DNA of 64,000 bases, from positions 1 through 64,000 of the forward strand of contig JBBDIE010000158.1 of NCBI GenBank assembly GCA_040880545.1, read 5' to 3'. Below the pieces are notes generated by a model that did no database searches, was not told the DNA's origin, and saw only the letters and a list, made by a program, of their open reading frames with translations. The stretch's first letter is position 1, and each line of letters starts with the position of its first letter. This document shows, piece by piece, positions 1 to 8,288 of this stretch. The translations under genes and the position numbers were made by a program. The DNA is from M55B112 sp040880545 (GTDB lineage: Bacteria > Bacteroidota > Bacteroidia > Bacteroidales > GCA-2748055).

Positions 1-5
1 ACAAC

Positions 6-36
6 AAACCCCTCCAGCCCCAGGCTGGAGGGGTTT
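6..36 (-). terminator. Hairpin terminator after tRNA-Ser
   Basis: A perfect 14-bp stem (6-19 with 23-36) closes a 3-nt loop. It lies 8 nt past the CCA end of the minus-strand tRNA, so it most likely ends that transcript. The T stretch after the stem is short, so the stem itself is the main evidence. Confidence 0.75.
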
Positions 37-44
37 GCGGTGGT

Positions 45-136
45 TGGCGGAGAAAGGGGGATTCGAACCCCCGGTCCACCGTAAGGCGGACAACGGTTTT
101 CGAGACCGCCCCGTTCGACCGCTCCGGCATTTCTCC
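45..136 (-). tRNA. tRNA-Ser, anticodon CGA
   Basis: On the minus strand the 7-bp acceptor stem GGAGAAA/TTTCTCC is followed by a class II cloverleaf with a long variable arm, a T-loop (GTTCGAATC) and an encoded CCA (45-47). The anticodon loop reads CTCGAAA inside the CGGT/ACCG stem, giving anticodon CGA, which decodes UCG. The long variable arm agrees with serine identity. Confidence 0.95.
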
Positions 137-140
137 GGTG

Positions 141-148
141 CGAAGTTA
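141..148 (-). promoter_or_regulatory. -7 box of the tRNA-Ser promoter
   Basis: On the minus strand this reads TAACTTCG, one base from the Bacteroidota -7 consensus TAnnTTTG. It ends 5 nt before the mature tRNA 5' end, the spacing expected for a tRNA transcribed with almost no leader. No clear -33 TTTG is visible. Confidence 0.5.
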
Positions 149-221
149 AAAATAATCGCAGATAATTTAATGAATAATGCAGGTTATGTGTCCTGGGTTA
201 AGGATCATATATTTACCAAAA

Positions 222-611
222 CTAATTTGGGATAAAATGCAACTCCAGTTCTTCAACCATGGTCAGCCACAACGCTTCCTTATCAAGCCTGTCCACCATA
301 TACAGGTCGGCTTCTGTACCGTTAAAATTTGAGATATACAGGGCAGTAAGATCAGAAGAGAAGGCGTAATTCCCCTTGAATTCAGAATTTATTTTAAACT
401 CATTTGCCTCCGTAAACTCCCAGAGTTCACCGATGAAATCATTGGTGATATCTGAACCGTCTTCCAGGTCCGTTGCAGATTCGATTTTCCAGAGTGTTGC
501 TGAAATTTTCTTTTCAGCATTATACAAAGTACCTCCTTCTTCATACTTCTCGCAACTTGATAACAAGCTAACTGAGATAAACAGAACCAGTAAAATATTT
601 AATCTTCTCAT
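222..611 (-). CDS. Small lipoprotein, lipocalin-like
   Basis: The 129-residue product begins with a lipoprotein signal peptide: a charged MRR start, a hydrophobic stretch and a lipobox ending LLSSC, with Cys at about residue 20. It is probably a lipid-anchored envelope protein. The mature part holds alternating beta-strand-like segments with conserved-looking Trp residues (ATLWKIES, GELWEF, ALWLTM), typical of small Bacteroidota lipocalin-like lipoproteins. No catalytic motif is visible. It stands alone between the tRNA and a non-coding stretch. The family assignment is inference; the lipoprotein call is firm. Confidence 0.7.
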   Translation of the reverse strand: MRRLNILLVLFISVSLLSSCEKYEEGGTLYNAEKKISATLWKIESATDLEDGSDITNDFIGELWEFTEANEFKINSEFKGNYAFSSDLTALYISNFNGTEADLYMVDRLDKEALWLTMVEELELHFIPN

Positions 612-755
612 AATCTGATTTTTTGGTTTTTCTACTTTAGCAGGCTACATCTGATTTTCCTGAAATGGTCAATGGTTATACGAAACCATGGACTATTTGT
701 TTCAATACAATAACGTGACCAGAGATAATTTGTTTTCTACTGACACATCCGATTA

Positions 756-836
756 ACCGGCAATTGATGCTATTATCATCCATACTCATTTCTGACAGAA
801 CAATTAGTACGTGGTCTTTTATCATGAATTGCCGGT
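756..836. repeat. Intergenic inverted repeat (612-1003 gap)
   Basis: The 390-base gap between 612 and 1003 contains no convincing gene. It does contain an inverted repeat whose arms (756-765 and 827-836) are a perfect 10-bp match, ACCGGCAATT with AATTGCCGGT. After one mismatch the pairing continues for 3 more bp, leaving a loop of about 53 nt. It could be a fold in a transcript or the footprint of a small mobile element. No T run supports a terminator. Confidence 0.5.
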
Positions 837-1003
837 CGTTATTCTACATTCCGGCTATCAATATGTCGGCTTGGAGTCCGGCCGACCGGGGCAGAGGTTT
901 GATCCGGTGCTAATTACAGGGAGATGGCTTGGGATCGTCAGCAGAATGAGAAAGAGTGCAATTAGATCTCTAAATATATTTATCGTTCATGTATCTCTGT
1001 TCA

Positions 1004-1447
1004 TCAGAATGCATAGCCGACACTAATATAGGGACTGATCCCCAGGTTTAAACCACCCCTGAACAGGAAACCATTTTTTGACAAATCCTGGTACCTGTAT
1101 CCCAGGCTAAGTGTAGGAAGGGGAAAAAACCTGGACCCGGGATCAACCAGCAGATTGACCCCATAGTCAAATTCGATATGATGTACAGATTCCTTATTCC
1201 AGAGCGTATATATATGTAATGGTATTTCAAATCCACCATCCGAAAAGTATCCTGCACCAAGACTGATGCCAGAGATGGAATTGGTCCTCTCCCATAGATA
1301 AGTTTCTAAATTGACTCCGACTATTGCATAGAATATGGCAGCACCATGGGCCTGAATGGATTTCTGATTATATGACTTGTCATCTGCTTGTGCTTGAATG
1401 GTATACATAGAAAATGTAACCACGATTAGTATGATGAACCTTCTCAT
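1004..1447 (-). CDS. Small outer-membrane beta-barrel-like protein
   Basis: A 147-residue protein with a Sec signal peptide (MRRFIIL..., cleavage after IQAQA near residue 21). Alternating amphipathic strands follow, rich in Gly and aromatic residues (SGISLGAGYF, LSLGYRY, RGGLNLGI). The chain ends in Phe (VGYAF), the usual C-terminal signature of proteins inserted by the Bam machinery. These features support a small outer-membrane barrel, perhaps eight strands. The family is not recognised and no function can be given. It is monocistronic, with long non-coding gaps on both sides. Confidence 0.65.
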   Translation of the reverse strand: MRRFIILIVVTFSMYTIQAQADDKSYNQKSIQAHGAAIFYAIVGVNLETYLWERTNSISGISLGAGYFSDGGFEIPLHIYTLWNKESVHHIEFDYGVNLLVDPGSRFFPLPTLSLGYRYQDLSKNGFLFRGGLNLGISPYISVGYAF

Positions 1448-1811
1448 AAAACAGGAGCTGTTGAAATGAATGGAATTAGATTACATGATTGAAATTTACG
1501 GTAATTCGATGCAAATCACTGCAGGAAAACTAAACTATTCCATGGAAGGAGATAAAACTCATACGAACCTGTCAGTTTACCACTTCAAAACCTTTTGAGA
1601 CATCCCGCAACTGCCTACCCATGTTCATGATAACGTTACCATCCATGAAAACAGGGCGTTCTTTCGCATGAAAAATAAAAAGGAAAAATGTGTTCCCTGT
1701 CGGATCTCCCTCTGACATTATTGGTTTTGCTTTAAAGGCCGGCCACAATTTCAACTGCCAGCATACCCTATAATTTGGTTCTTAAACCTGCACTTTTTTC
1801 TTCAACTTTGT

Positions 1812-1856
1812 TTTCACAGGACCGGCAGGCTATGAAGGCTATACACTCCTGTGAAA
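1812..1856. repeat. 10-bp perfect inverted repeat (1448-1949 gap)
   Basis: The 500-base gap 1448-1949 holds no gene that I can defend. About 95 bases before the next gene lies a perfect inverted repeat, TTTCACAGGA (1812-1821) and TCCTGTGAAA (1847-1856), around a 25-nt loop that itself contains GGCTAT twice. Its position in front of the methyltransferase gene allows a role as leader structure or operator. Neither is proven. Confidence 0.5.
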
Positions 1857-1949
1857 TACTGCGGATGTGAAATAAACTTTTCACCATACCGATTGTCAAA
1901 CTATAACAATCTGGAGGATCTGATAGAATTTTAATCAAAACTACCAGTT

Positions 1950-2603
1950 ATGAATACATCAAAGATCAGCACATTGATCAGCGGCTTGATGCTCCTTATT
2001 ATCATCTTTTCACAGCCGCTATCTGCTCAGAACCTGAACCCGGATAAGGAGATTGACAAGCGAGTGAAGCAGTACCTGGAAGCGCAATCGAATGAGTTCC
2101 ATGATATGAATGTTCCTGAAAAAGATGGAGAGTTGTTATACGATCTCATCATAAAAGGGAACTATACCAGGGCACTTGAAATTGGCACATCAACCGGGTA
2201 TTCCGGAATCTACCTGGCATGGGCCCTCAGCAAAACCGGTGGGAAGCTTATTACCATTGAGATTAACGAACAACGTTATAAAACGGCACTGAAGCATTTT
2301 GAGCAAGCTGGGCTCTCCGGATATATTGATGCCCGTCTGGCTGATGCTCATGATCTGGTTAAAGAGCTCGATGGTCCGTTTGATTTCGTATTCAGTGATG
2401 CTGACAAAAACTGGTACAGGAATTATTTCCTGGAGTTGGATCCGAAACTGGTTGTTGGCGGTTGTTATGCCACCCATAACATTTCAGATAAGAGGGGCGG
2501 ATGGAATTATGATTATTTTGAGTTTTTAAAGAAACAGCCACATTATTCATCGTCTATCCACCCTGGCACCAGCATGCTTGTTAGCTACAAAACTGCGGAT
2601 TAA
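1950..2603 (+). CDS. Exported O-methyltransferase-like protein
   Basis: A 217-residue protein of the class I SAM-dependent O-methyltransferase family (catechol/caffeoyl-CoA type). The SAM-binding motif EIGTSTGYSG is at about residues 74-83, an acidic strand-2 end (TIEINEQRY) follows, and FVFSDADKNWY matches the metal/catalytic region of the family. Before this domain is a well-formed Sec signal peptide (residues 1-27, hydrophobic core ISGLMLLIIIFSQ, cleavage after LSA). That implies export, which is odd for a SAM enzyme because SAM is cytosolic. The next in-frame Met (residue 54) would cut into the domain, so the start chosen here is the best one. The gene is followed after 14 nt by an amino-acid permease and may be cotranscribed with it. 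The substrate is unknown. Confidence 0.8.
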   Translation: MNTSKISTLISGLMLLIIIFSQPLSAQNLNPDKEIDKRVKQYLEAQSNEFHDMNVPEKDGELLYDLIIKGNYTRALEIGTSTGYSGIYLAWALSKTGGKLITIEINEQRYKTALKHFEQAGLSGYIDARLADAHDLVKELDGPFDFVFSDADKNWYRNYFLELDPKLVVGGCYATHNISDKRGGWNYDYFEFLKKQPHYSSSIHPGTSMLVSYKTAD

Positions 2604-2617
2604 TCAGAGACAGAATA

Positions 2618-3958
2618 ATGCCCGAAGATGCATTAAAAAGGAAACTCGGACTTTTCCCTGCTACCAATATTGTGGTGGCGAACATGATTGGTGCCGGAAT
2701 TTTTACTACTTCCGGGCTTTTGATGGCACAATTAAACAATCCGGTACTGATGCTGGGGCTATGGATTGTGGGAGGTATCATTGCACTTTGCGGCGCAATT
2801 TCTTACGGAGAACTTGGTGCCAACATTCCACAGGCAGGAGGGGAGTATCAATTTCTGAAGGAGCTCTATCACCCCATGCTTGGGTTTCTCAGTGGCTGGG
2901 TATCATTTATCGTTGGTTTTTCAGCGCCCATCGCTGCCTCGGCAATGGGATTCAGCGAGTATTTATTAAGGGCGTTTCCGGCAAGTGTTTTGTTGAATGA
3001 ATCAACTGGAATACTGGATCCAGGAATAATCAAAAACCTGATTTCTATAGCGGTGATTCTTATTTTTACGGTGATCCATTACCGTGGGATTGAATTTGGG
3101 TCCAGGGTACAGGATTTGCTGACTGTACTTAAAATTCTACTGATAGTCGTCCTTCTGGCTGCAGGTATCATAACACAACAGGGGGATCCTGGAAATTTTA
3201 CCGGGGGTGAACGGTTTTCAGGCGGATTTGATGGCTGGAAGACAATAGGTCTTTCACTGATGTGGATCATGTTTGCTTACAGTGGCTGGAACGCTTCCAC
3301 TTATATTGGTTCTGAGATCAAGTCTCCCGAAAGAAACCTCCCCGGTTCACTACTGATAGGGACAACAATTGTGTTGCTACTCTATATAGGGATCAATGCA
3401 ATCTATATTTACAGTATCCCAGGGGATGAAATCAAAGGCGTAATCGCCATTGGAGGACTTGCAATGAAAAACCTGTTCGGAAGTCCGGCAGAAACATTGT
3501 TTTCATTATTAATAGCATTTGCACTTTTTTCCTCCTTAAGTGCGTTCATTATAATCGGTCCCAGGGTGTATTATTCGATGGCGAAAGACGGACTTTTTTT
3601 TAAATCAATAGCAAGGATCCATCCTACATTCAAAGTGCCTTCAAATGCCATTGTGCTACAATCCGTCATCGCGATCATTATGGTGTTGTCAGGTACCTTT
3701 GAACAGATACTTACCTATATGGGATTTGCACTTGGGATTTTCCCTGTACTTACCGTGTTTGCTGTTTTCAAATTGAGACAACGCAAATCATCTGCTATCA
3801 AATTAAGAGGATTTCCGGTGCCCCAGATCATCTACATGACAGCAGGAATACTCATCCTGACCCTGGCATTCCTTGAGCGACCGGTAGCGTCCTCTGTTGC
3901 CTTGTTAACGGTAGTAACCGGAATTCCTGCCTACTTTCTATTCAGGCGGGAGAAATAA
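2618..3958 (+). CDS. APC-family amino acid permease
   Basis: A 446-residue, very hydrophobic protein with about 12 predicted membrane helices, the usual size and topology for the amino acid-polyamine-organocation (APC) family in the inner membrane. The first helix carries the substrate-site motif MIGAGIFTTSG (about residues 23-33), typical of LAT/CAT-like members. SGWNASTYIGSEIKSPERN near residue 230 is the conserved helix 6 and following loop. The substrate cannot be read from sequence; a neutral or cationic amino acid is likely. It starts 14 nt after the exported methyltransferase gene and is followed by a hairpin terminator. Confidence 0.88.
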   Translation: MPEDALKRKLGLFPATNIVVANMIGAGIFTTSGLLMAQLNNPVLMLGLWIVGGIIALCGAISYGELGANIPQAGGEYQFLKELYHPMLGFLSGWVSFIVGFSAPIAASAMGFSEYLLRAFPASVLLNESTGILDPGIIKNLISIAVILIFTVIHYRGIEFGSRVQDLLTVLKILLIVVLLAAGIITQQGDPGNFTGGERFSGGFDGWKTIGLSLMWIMFAYSGWNASTYIGSEIKSPERNLPGSLLIGTTIVLLLYIGINAIYIYSIPGDEIKGVIAIGGLAMKNLFGSPAETLFSLLIAFALFSSLSAFIIIGPRVYYSMAKDGLFFKSIARIHPTFKVPSNAIVLQSVIAIIMVLSGTFEQILTYMGFALGIFPVLTVFAVFKLRQRKSSAIKLRGFPVPQIIYMTAGILILTLAFLERPVASSVALLTVVTGIPAYFLFRREK

Positions 3959-3969
3959 TAATAATTACA

Positions 3970-4015
3970 TCCAGGATCCGAACATTCCTTACGTGTAAAA
4001 AATCCTGGAGTTTTT
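3970..4015 (+). terminator. Terminator after the APC permease gene
   Basis: A perfect 8-bp stem (3970-3977 with 4002-4009) with a 24-nt loop is followed by G and a run of five T. It lies 12 nt past the permease stop codon. The long loop makes it a modest rather than ideal intrinsic terminator. Confidence 0.55.
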
Positions 4016-4194
4016 CTGAGCAGTAATACACGATACGTGGTTATTGTTGTAATTCAAATTGGTTACAATAAACCGGGGCCTGATAATAATAACGACACAA
4101 TCATCCATGTAAATTACTATATTGCCGTTAGATTTCATTGTTAGAATTACCATGCCGGGTTTTAATTAGTCAAAAAAATTAATAAAACAAAAAG

Positions 4195-4878
4195 ATGAAA
4201 ACTTATCCTTTACTTCTGCTACTTTTTCTGGTATCCTGCAACAACCCAAGCCCTGATCCTGTCAGCCTGTTCAACGGAACCGATCTGAGTGGATGGCACG
4301 TTGATGTGCCTGCTATGGATTCGGATCCCGATACCATCAACCCTTTTATTGTTCGTGACGGAATGCTGGTAAGCCTGGGGACGCCCGGAGGGCATCTGAT
4401 TACCGACGATATTCACGCCAATTACAGGTTGAAGGTGGAGTACCGCTTTGCCGCCACTCCCGGAAACTGCGGTGTGCTGGTACATGCAAGTACACCACGA
4501 GCGTTGTACAGTATGTTTCCGCAATCACTGGAGGTGCAAATGGAGCATGGAAATGCAGGGGATTTCTGGTGTATCGTGGAGGATATCAAGGTTGATAATA
4601 TGGAAGCCCGTCGCGGACCTGAGGAAAACTGGGGAATCACCGAGGGGAAAGGACGAAACATCAAGCACCTTATGGATGCCGAAAAGCCGGTTGGAGAATG
4701 GAATACCATGGTGATTGAGTGTGTGGGGGATGAAATTAAAGTCTGGGTTAATGGGGAAATGGTGAATCATGGGTATGACTGTACCGCTACCAAGGGACAG
4801 ATTGCCTTGCAGGCGGAAGGTTCTGAGGTTGAATTCAGAAAGATTGAGCTGTCTCCAATTACAAAGATTTCCGGGTAA
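4195..4878 (+). CDS. DUF1080 (3-keto-disaccharide hydrolase-like) lipoprotein
   Basis: A 227-residue protein with a lipoprotein signal (LLLLLFLVSC, Cys15), so anchored in the envelope. The mature part is a single DUF1080 domain, a concanavalin-like beta-sandwich: SLFNGTDLSGWH near residue 24 is the family's hallmark start, with YRLKVEYRF, GNCGVLVHA and EWNTMVIEC further on. Family members hydrolyse 3-keto-glucosides in Bacteroidota, so a role in processing oxidised sugars is likely. No oxidoreductase partner lies beside it here. It appears to be monocistronic. Confidence 0.82.
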   Translation: MKTYPLLLLLFLVSCNNPSPDPVSLFNGTDLSGWHVDVPAMDSDPDTINPFIVRDGMLVSLGTPGGHLITDDIHANYRLKVEYRFAATPGNCGVLVHASTPRALYSMFPQSLEVQMEHGNAGDFWCIVEDIKVDNMEARRGPEENWGITEGKGRNIKHLMDAEKPVGEWNTMVIECVGDEIKVWVNGEMVNHGYDCTATKGQIALQAEGSEVEFRKIELSPITKISG

Positions 4879-4920
4879 AACTGAAATGGGGGATCGTGAT
4901 GAATCCTCTTTTTCAGTAAT

Positions 4921-5100
4921 TTAATTGATCTGATCCCCGTTTGGGTTAAACCGGTACCGGGAAGTAAATTCTGTCAGCCATGGTTCAGTGGATGTGTTGT
5001 AATTCAATACAATCTGAAAGGGGGACTTCAGGGCCCGTGGTGTGAATCCGAAGTGAAGGGTCACAACCGTATGCGGATTTGATTCCTTTAAGTGGTAAGA
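4921..5100 (-). pseudogene. Possible C-terminal remnant of a lost gene
   Basis: On the minus strand, directly after and in frame with the stop codon of the DUF4440 remnant, about 60 codons stay open. They read like protein (VVTLHFGFTPRALKSPFQIV, then LTEFTSRYRFNPNG) and end at a TAA at 4921-4923. There is no start codon or upstream half. It may be the tail of a gene whose front was deleted. A 60-codon open stretch can arise by chance, so this is weak. Confidence 0.25.
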
Positions 5101-5500
5101 TTAATCCCAGACAAATTTCCAGCTGCCATTCGGTTGTCTTTTCCAGACTGTATGAAAAACACCCTTACTAACAAGCTCATTACCAGCTGAATCAATTGAG
5201 GTATAGGTGTATTTTCCATACGTATAGCCCAGGTCCCCTGATGCAGCCACATCAACAAAGTCTGGTTTCCATTCAAGGCTGACATTCGCTGAAGCCCTGG
5301 AGTTTTCATTCAAACTTTCAACCAGTGCATCTTTACCTATAATCAGCCGATTATCGCGCATCAGCACAGCATTATCATCAGGATTATAAAAGCCGCTCTC
5401 TTCGGGCTCAAAGCAAACTAATCTGATCTGTACTTTTGAAAGCCTTCCTGATTTATTAGCAATTGATGATCCATCGCTGGGAATTATAAAGCAAGACTTA
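5101..5500 (-). pseudogene. Truncated DUF4440/SnoaL-like gene
   Basis: The reading frame encodes the central and C-terminal part of a DUF4440 (ketosteroid-isomerase-like, NTF2 fold) protein: YNPDDNAVLMRDNRLIIGKD, then GYTYGKYTY and the typical ending RQPNGSWKFVWD. The family normally has 30-40 more residues before this point. Here the frame stays open upstream to a stop at 5524-5526 but contains no ATG, GTG or TTG before the domain is already under way, and the upstream codons do not look like DUF4440. I read it as a gene that lost its start by frameshift or deletion. If translated from the Met at 5367 it would give an incomplete 88-residue domain. Confidence 0.55.
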
Positions 5501-5615
5501 TATTTTGAAATGTCGAATTGTTTTTATAATTTGCTTATCTGTTTCTTAAATTTCAACTCTGTTATCCGGAATTCCGGAGTCCCACCGATTACAGAACACC
5601 TGTATACTGCAGGAA

Positions 5616-6128
5616 ATGAAAAAATGTATATACATACTTATAATTTTGCTGCTGCCGGTCTGTACTAAAATACACGGACAGAAAAAGTGGACTTTTTCAA
5701 CCGGAATTGGAATACCAGAGACTATAAATATAAGTTTAAGGCATAGTGTTAACAATTTTCAGTTTGGAATGAATATTGGGACGCTTCCTGGTGTACTAGT
5801 GGCTTATCCTGATTTCAATTATTACAATTCCGGGCTACTTTCCTATTATCATTTTGAAAATTCAAAAGGAAAAAAACGTTATATCAGGGGTGGCATTATC
5901 TTTAGTTTATGGCAGGAAAAAATACGTGGCAGAGACTATTGGGAATATATATTCAGGTATGGCATGTTGGATATCAGGCTAGGCAGGAAGTTTATTTTTG
6001 AACGAGGTGGACTCGAAGTTGACTTTGGACTGTACACTAATTATCCCTTCGCAGGTTTTGATCTCTATGTTTTTGAGACAGGGGTATTGCCCTCATTTGG
6101 CGTAAGTTATTTATTTGGTAAACAATGA
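5616..6128 (+). CDS. Small outer-membrane protein, paralogue 1
   Basis: A 170-residue protein with a Sec signal peptide (MKKCIYILIILLLPVC..., cleavage near residue 21 before QKKWTFS). Alternating beta-strands rich in Tyr, Phe and Gly follow, with the ending FGVSYLFGK, suggesting a small beta-barrel. It is a clear paralogue of the gene at 8662-9177. Shared blocks include QKKWTFS.GIGIPE, SYYHFENS/SSYHFENS, KKRY.RGG.IFS and LPSFGVSYLFGK. The similarity continues into the upstream DNA. The family is not otherwise recognised and the function is unknown. Confidence 0.7.
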   Translation: MKKCIYILIILLLPVCTKIHGQKKWTFSTGIGIPETINISLRHSVNNFQFGMNIGTLPGVLVAYPDFNYYNSGLLSYYHFENSKGKKRYIRGGIIFSLWQEKIRGRDYWEYIFRYGMLDIRLGRKFIFERGGLEVDFGLYTNYPFAGFDLYVFETGVLPSFGVSYLFGKQ

Positions 6129-6195
6129 TAGCCTGCCAGATTGGTTCATCAGCTTAGTGAATGCCACAATAATGGAAATGGCTGATGGCACAATT

Positions 6196-7560
6196 TCAAT
6201 CCAGGATCACTTTTTTCCAGCATGAACAGGATTCATCAAAGATGTGAATAATCATTGTTTCATTGTGGTATGCTGAAAGGTCCAGCGTATGTCTGCTCTC
6301 TTCGCTTAAGCTCCTGTTGAGAATTTTAGATCCCGATAGATTGTATACTTCGATTATTGCCCTGTTATTTAATCCTGTAATCTGTAGGAGGCCATCCGGA
6401 GATGGATTTGGAAAGACAATCAGGCTGTCAGGACAACCTTTCGGCATCGCAGGATGAGGAAGTGTATTTCCAATCAAACCATCAACCCTGGCGATTCCCA
6501 ATGATTGTTCTCCTGCTCCCGAATAGAGCAGGTACAGTGTATGATCTGTATCCTGGAACAGGTACGGGTCCCTTAGCTCCTGGGCTTTATTTTCAGAGCC
6601 GTTTTCGGATTCCTTGATCGGGTATGATATACCTTCCCATTTATATTCCGGGTAGAGAACAGCTATGGGAGGTGAAGGTTTCCAAAACCTGATATTCCTG
6701 CAAATATCCATTCCTGAATACTCAATATGTTCTGGAGCGGTGGAGATACGACTATACATGACGTGCAGATAGTTGTCTTCCTTCAACACTGCAAGGTGAC
6801 GTTCCTGTTTGGGAATCCATTGGAACGGATTCGCAACTTTCTTCCAAAGATATTGATCAAACCTGTTAAAATGTTCAGCATGCTCCCAGGGTCGTTCAGG
6901 ATCCGGAGCTTTAAAAATTCCTTCTTTACACAATCCATATAGATTGCCATCGTGATTGAATATCCTGGCATAGGACGGGCAAATAATCACATCCTGCAAT
7001 CCGGAGTTGAAATTCAAACCATATTCAGATCTGGCAACTACGGTTTTCTGGCCCATGATACTATCCTCGTTCCAGGTTAATATTCCGGCATGAAAATACA
7101 TGATGAATTCCTGGTTGACACTGTCAATAATGACATCCGGAGAGGCAACATGATGGGAAATTTTTAAATTTCCGGGTTGCAGGTAATTCGCCAGATGAAA
7201 GACTCCTTCGCCGGAATTATAAATGGTATATGGGCCTTCAATTTCAACGCTCCATGCAAGTTTTATATATGGATCTGTATGCCCGGAAAAATAAATGTAA
7301 TAGTTTGCCCGGAGATCAGCCCTCTCTGTTTCCGGCACCCAATCTGGAATACGTAACATGGATGGCCCGTTGATGGTCCATTCAGCAGAGAGCATGGACC
7401 TGTCAAGGATCGGTTCATTTGCATTCAGCCTGGTAACTGTGAACTGTGGACATGCGGTTGTAAACATGTGAAGGCAAAGCAATACAAAGACACATTTACG
7501 AAAAAATAATGTGTATTGCGGGGTTGCTGAATAGATGTGGTTAAACATGCCTATAGTCAT
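6196..7560 (-). CDS. T9SS-exported GH43-like beta-propeller protein
   Basis: A 454-residue secreted protein. The N-terminus has a charged region and a hydrophobic segment (CVFVLLCLHMF), probably a signal peptide; the exact start among the early Met codons is uncertain. The central part resembles five-bladed propeller glycosidases of the GH43/GH117 type, with SHHVASPDVIID and ELRDPYLFQDTDHTLYLLYS as blade motifs bearing Asp residues. Catalytic residues cannot be fixed by eye. The last 75 residues form a type A T9SS sorting domain, beginning VFPNPSPDG and followed by YNLSGSKIL. The product should therefore cross the outer membrane by type IX secretion. A polysaccharide substrate is inferred only from the fold. 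Confidence 0.7.
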   Translation of the reverse strand: MTIGMFNHIYSATPQYTLFFRKCVFVLLCLHMFTTACPQFTVTRLNANEPILDRSMLSAEWTINGPSMLRIPDWVPETERADLRANYYIYFSGHTDPYIKLAWSVEIEGPYTIYNSGEGVFHLANYLQPGNLKISHHVASPDVIIDSVNQEFIMYFHAGILTWNEDSIMGQKTVVARSEYGLNFNSGLQDVIICPSYARIFNHDGNLYGLCKEGIFKAPDPERPWEHAEHFNRFDQYLWKKVANPFQWIPKQERHLAVLKEDNYLHVMYSRISTAPEHIEYSGMDICRNIRFWKPSPPIAVLYPEYKWEGISYPIKESENGSENKAQELRDPYLFQDTDHTLYLLYSGAGEQSLGIARVDGLIGNTLPHPAMPKGCPDSLIVFPNPSPDGLLQITGLNNRAIIEVYNLSGSKILNRSLSEESRHTLDLSAYHNETMIIHIFDESCSCWKKVILD

Positions 7561-7639
7561 GACAATGTTACTTTATGTAGAATCTTCTGAAAAAATGAAA
7601 TATATTTAATATCAGTATGACAGACTAAATATTCCATTA

Positions 7640-7685
7640 AAAAGTGCAAGTTTTTTGAAATCAGATAAAATAAACTTGCATTTTT
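7640..7685. repeat. 14-bp hairpin upstream of the T9SS propeller gene
   Basis: Arms 7640-7653 and 7672-7685 pair over 14 bp with one G-T wobble, around an 18-nt loop. T runs follow both arms. With the structured repeat at 7706-7798 it fills the 360-base gap 7561-7919, which has no gene. It may be a terminator-like element or the end of a small mobile element. Confidence 0.5.
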
Positions 7686-7705
7686 TAGAAGAATAATTCC
7701 TCATT

Positions 7706-7798
7706 AGTCTGTAGCACATCATCTACTGCAGTGGCTGCAGCTCACAGTAATCCTATATTGCGTCGCTTTGCCGCCTTGTAGCTGATGCACAACAGACT
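7706..7798. repeat. MITE-like imperfect palindrome
   Basis: An 18-bp arm at 7706-7723 matches the reverse complement of 7781-7798 at 14 of 18 positions. The 57-base interior contains further palindromic pieces (CTGCAGTGGCTGCAG), and its GC content is higher than in the flanking AT-rich DNA. This build suggests a non-autonomous mobile element or a folded RNA. No transposase lies nearby. Confidence 0.4.
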
Positions 7799-7919
7799 TT
7801 TTCAGCAGACCCTATTTAAGACCGGCAGTTCCGGGTTTTGCAACAAATATGATACACAAGGTACAACAATGCCATGACGTATTTCAATGATCATTCATAA
7901 TTTTTTCATGATTTCAGGG

Positions 7920-8288
7920 TCACTTTTTAAAAATAAAATAGACTGCCAAAACGAGGAACATAAATCCAATCAGGTGATTTGATTTAAAGTGCTCTCCCTT
8001 GAATGCCACAAGGGTAAAAAGAGTGAATACCAGCAATGTTATGACTTCCTGGATCACCTTCAACTCAACAAGTGAAAATGGACCGCCATTTCCCCTGTAT
8101 CCAATTTTATTGGCAGGCACCTGGAAAAAATATTCAAAAAGTGCCAATCCCCAACTGATGAGGATGATGGATACAAGTCCAAGTTTGCTGAACCATTTCC
8201 ATTCTGCGAATTTCAGGTGACCGTACCATGCGAGGGTCATAAACAGGTTTGAAAGGACAAGTAGTCCGATCGTGAGCATTTGTTTCAT
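7920..8288 (-). CDS. DUF486 (DMT-family) membrane protein
   Basis: A 122-residue inner-membrane protein with four predicted helices, half the size of a full drug/metabolite transporter and typical of the DUF486 family. WYGHLKF near residue 22, ALFEYFFQVPANKIGY at about residues 49-64 and FSLVELKVIQEVITL are the conserved family blocks. The substrate is unknown; members may act as dimers, like small multidrug proteins. It stands alone, transcribed away from the paralogous barrel gene downstream. Confidence 0.85.
   Translation of the reverse strand: MKQMLTIGLLVLSNLFMTLAWYGHLKFAEWKWFSKLGLVSIILISWGLALFEYFFQVPANKIGYRGNGGPFSLVELKVIQEVITLLVFTLFTLVAFKGEHFKSNHLIGFMFLVLAVYFIFKK

Noticed and set aside
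811..1026. 71-codon open frame on the plus strand
   Set aside because: No recognisable composition or motif; it overlaps the intergenic inverted repeat and the end of a better-supported opposite-strand gene.
1572..1754. 60-codon minus-strand frame with a TTG start
   Set aside because: Some protein-like segments, but no family, signal or neighbour supports it. It could be gene debris; not enough evidence to list.
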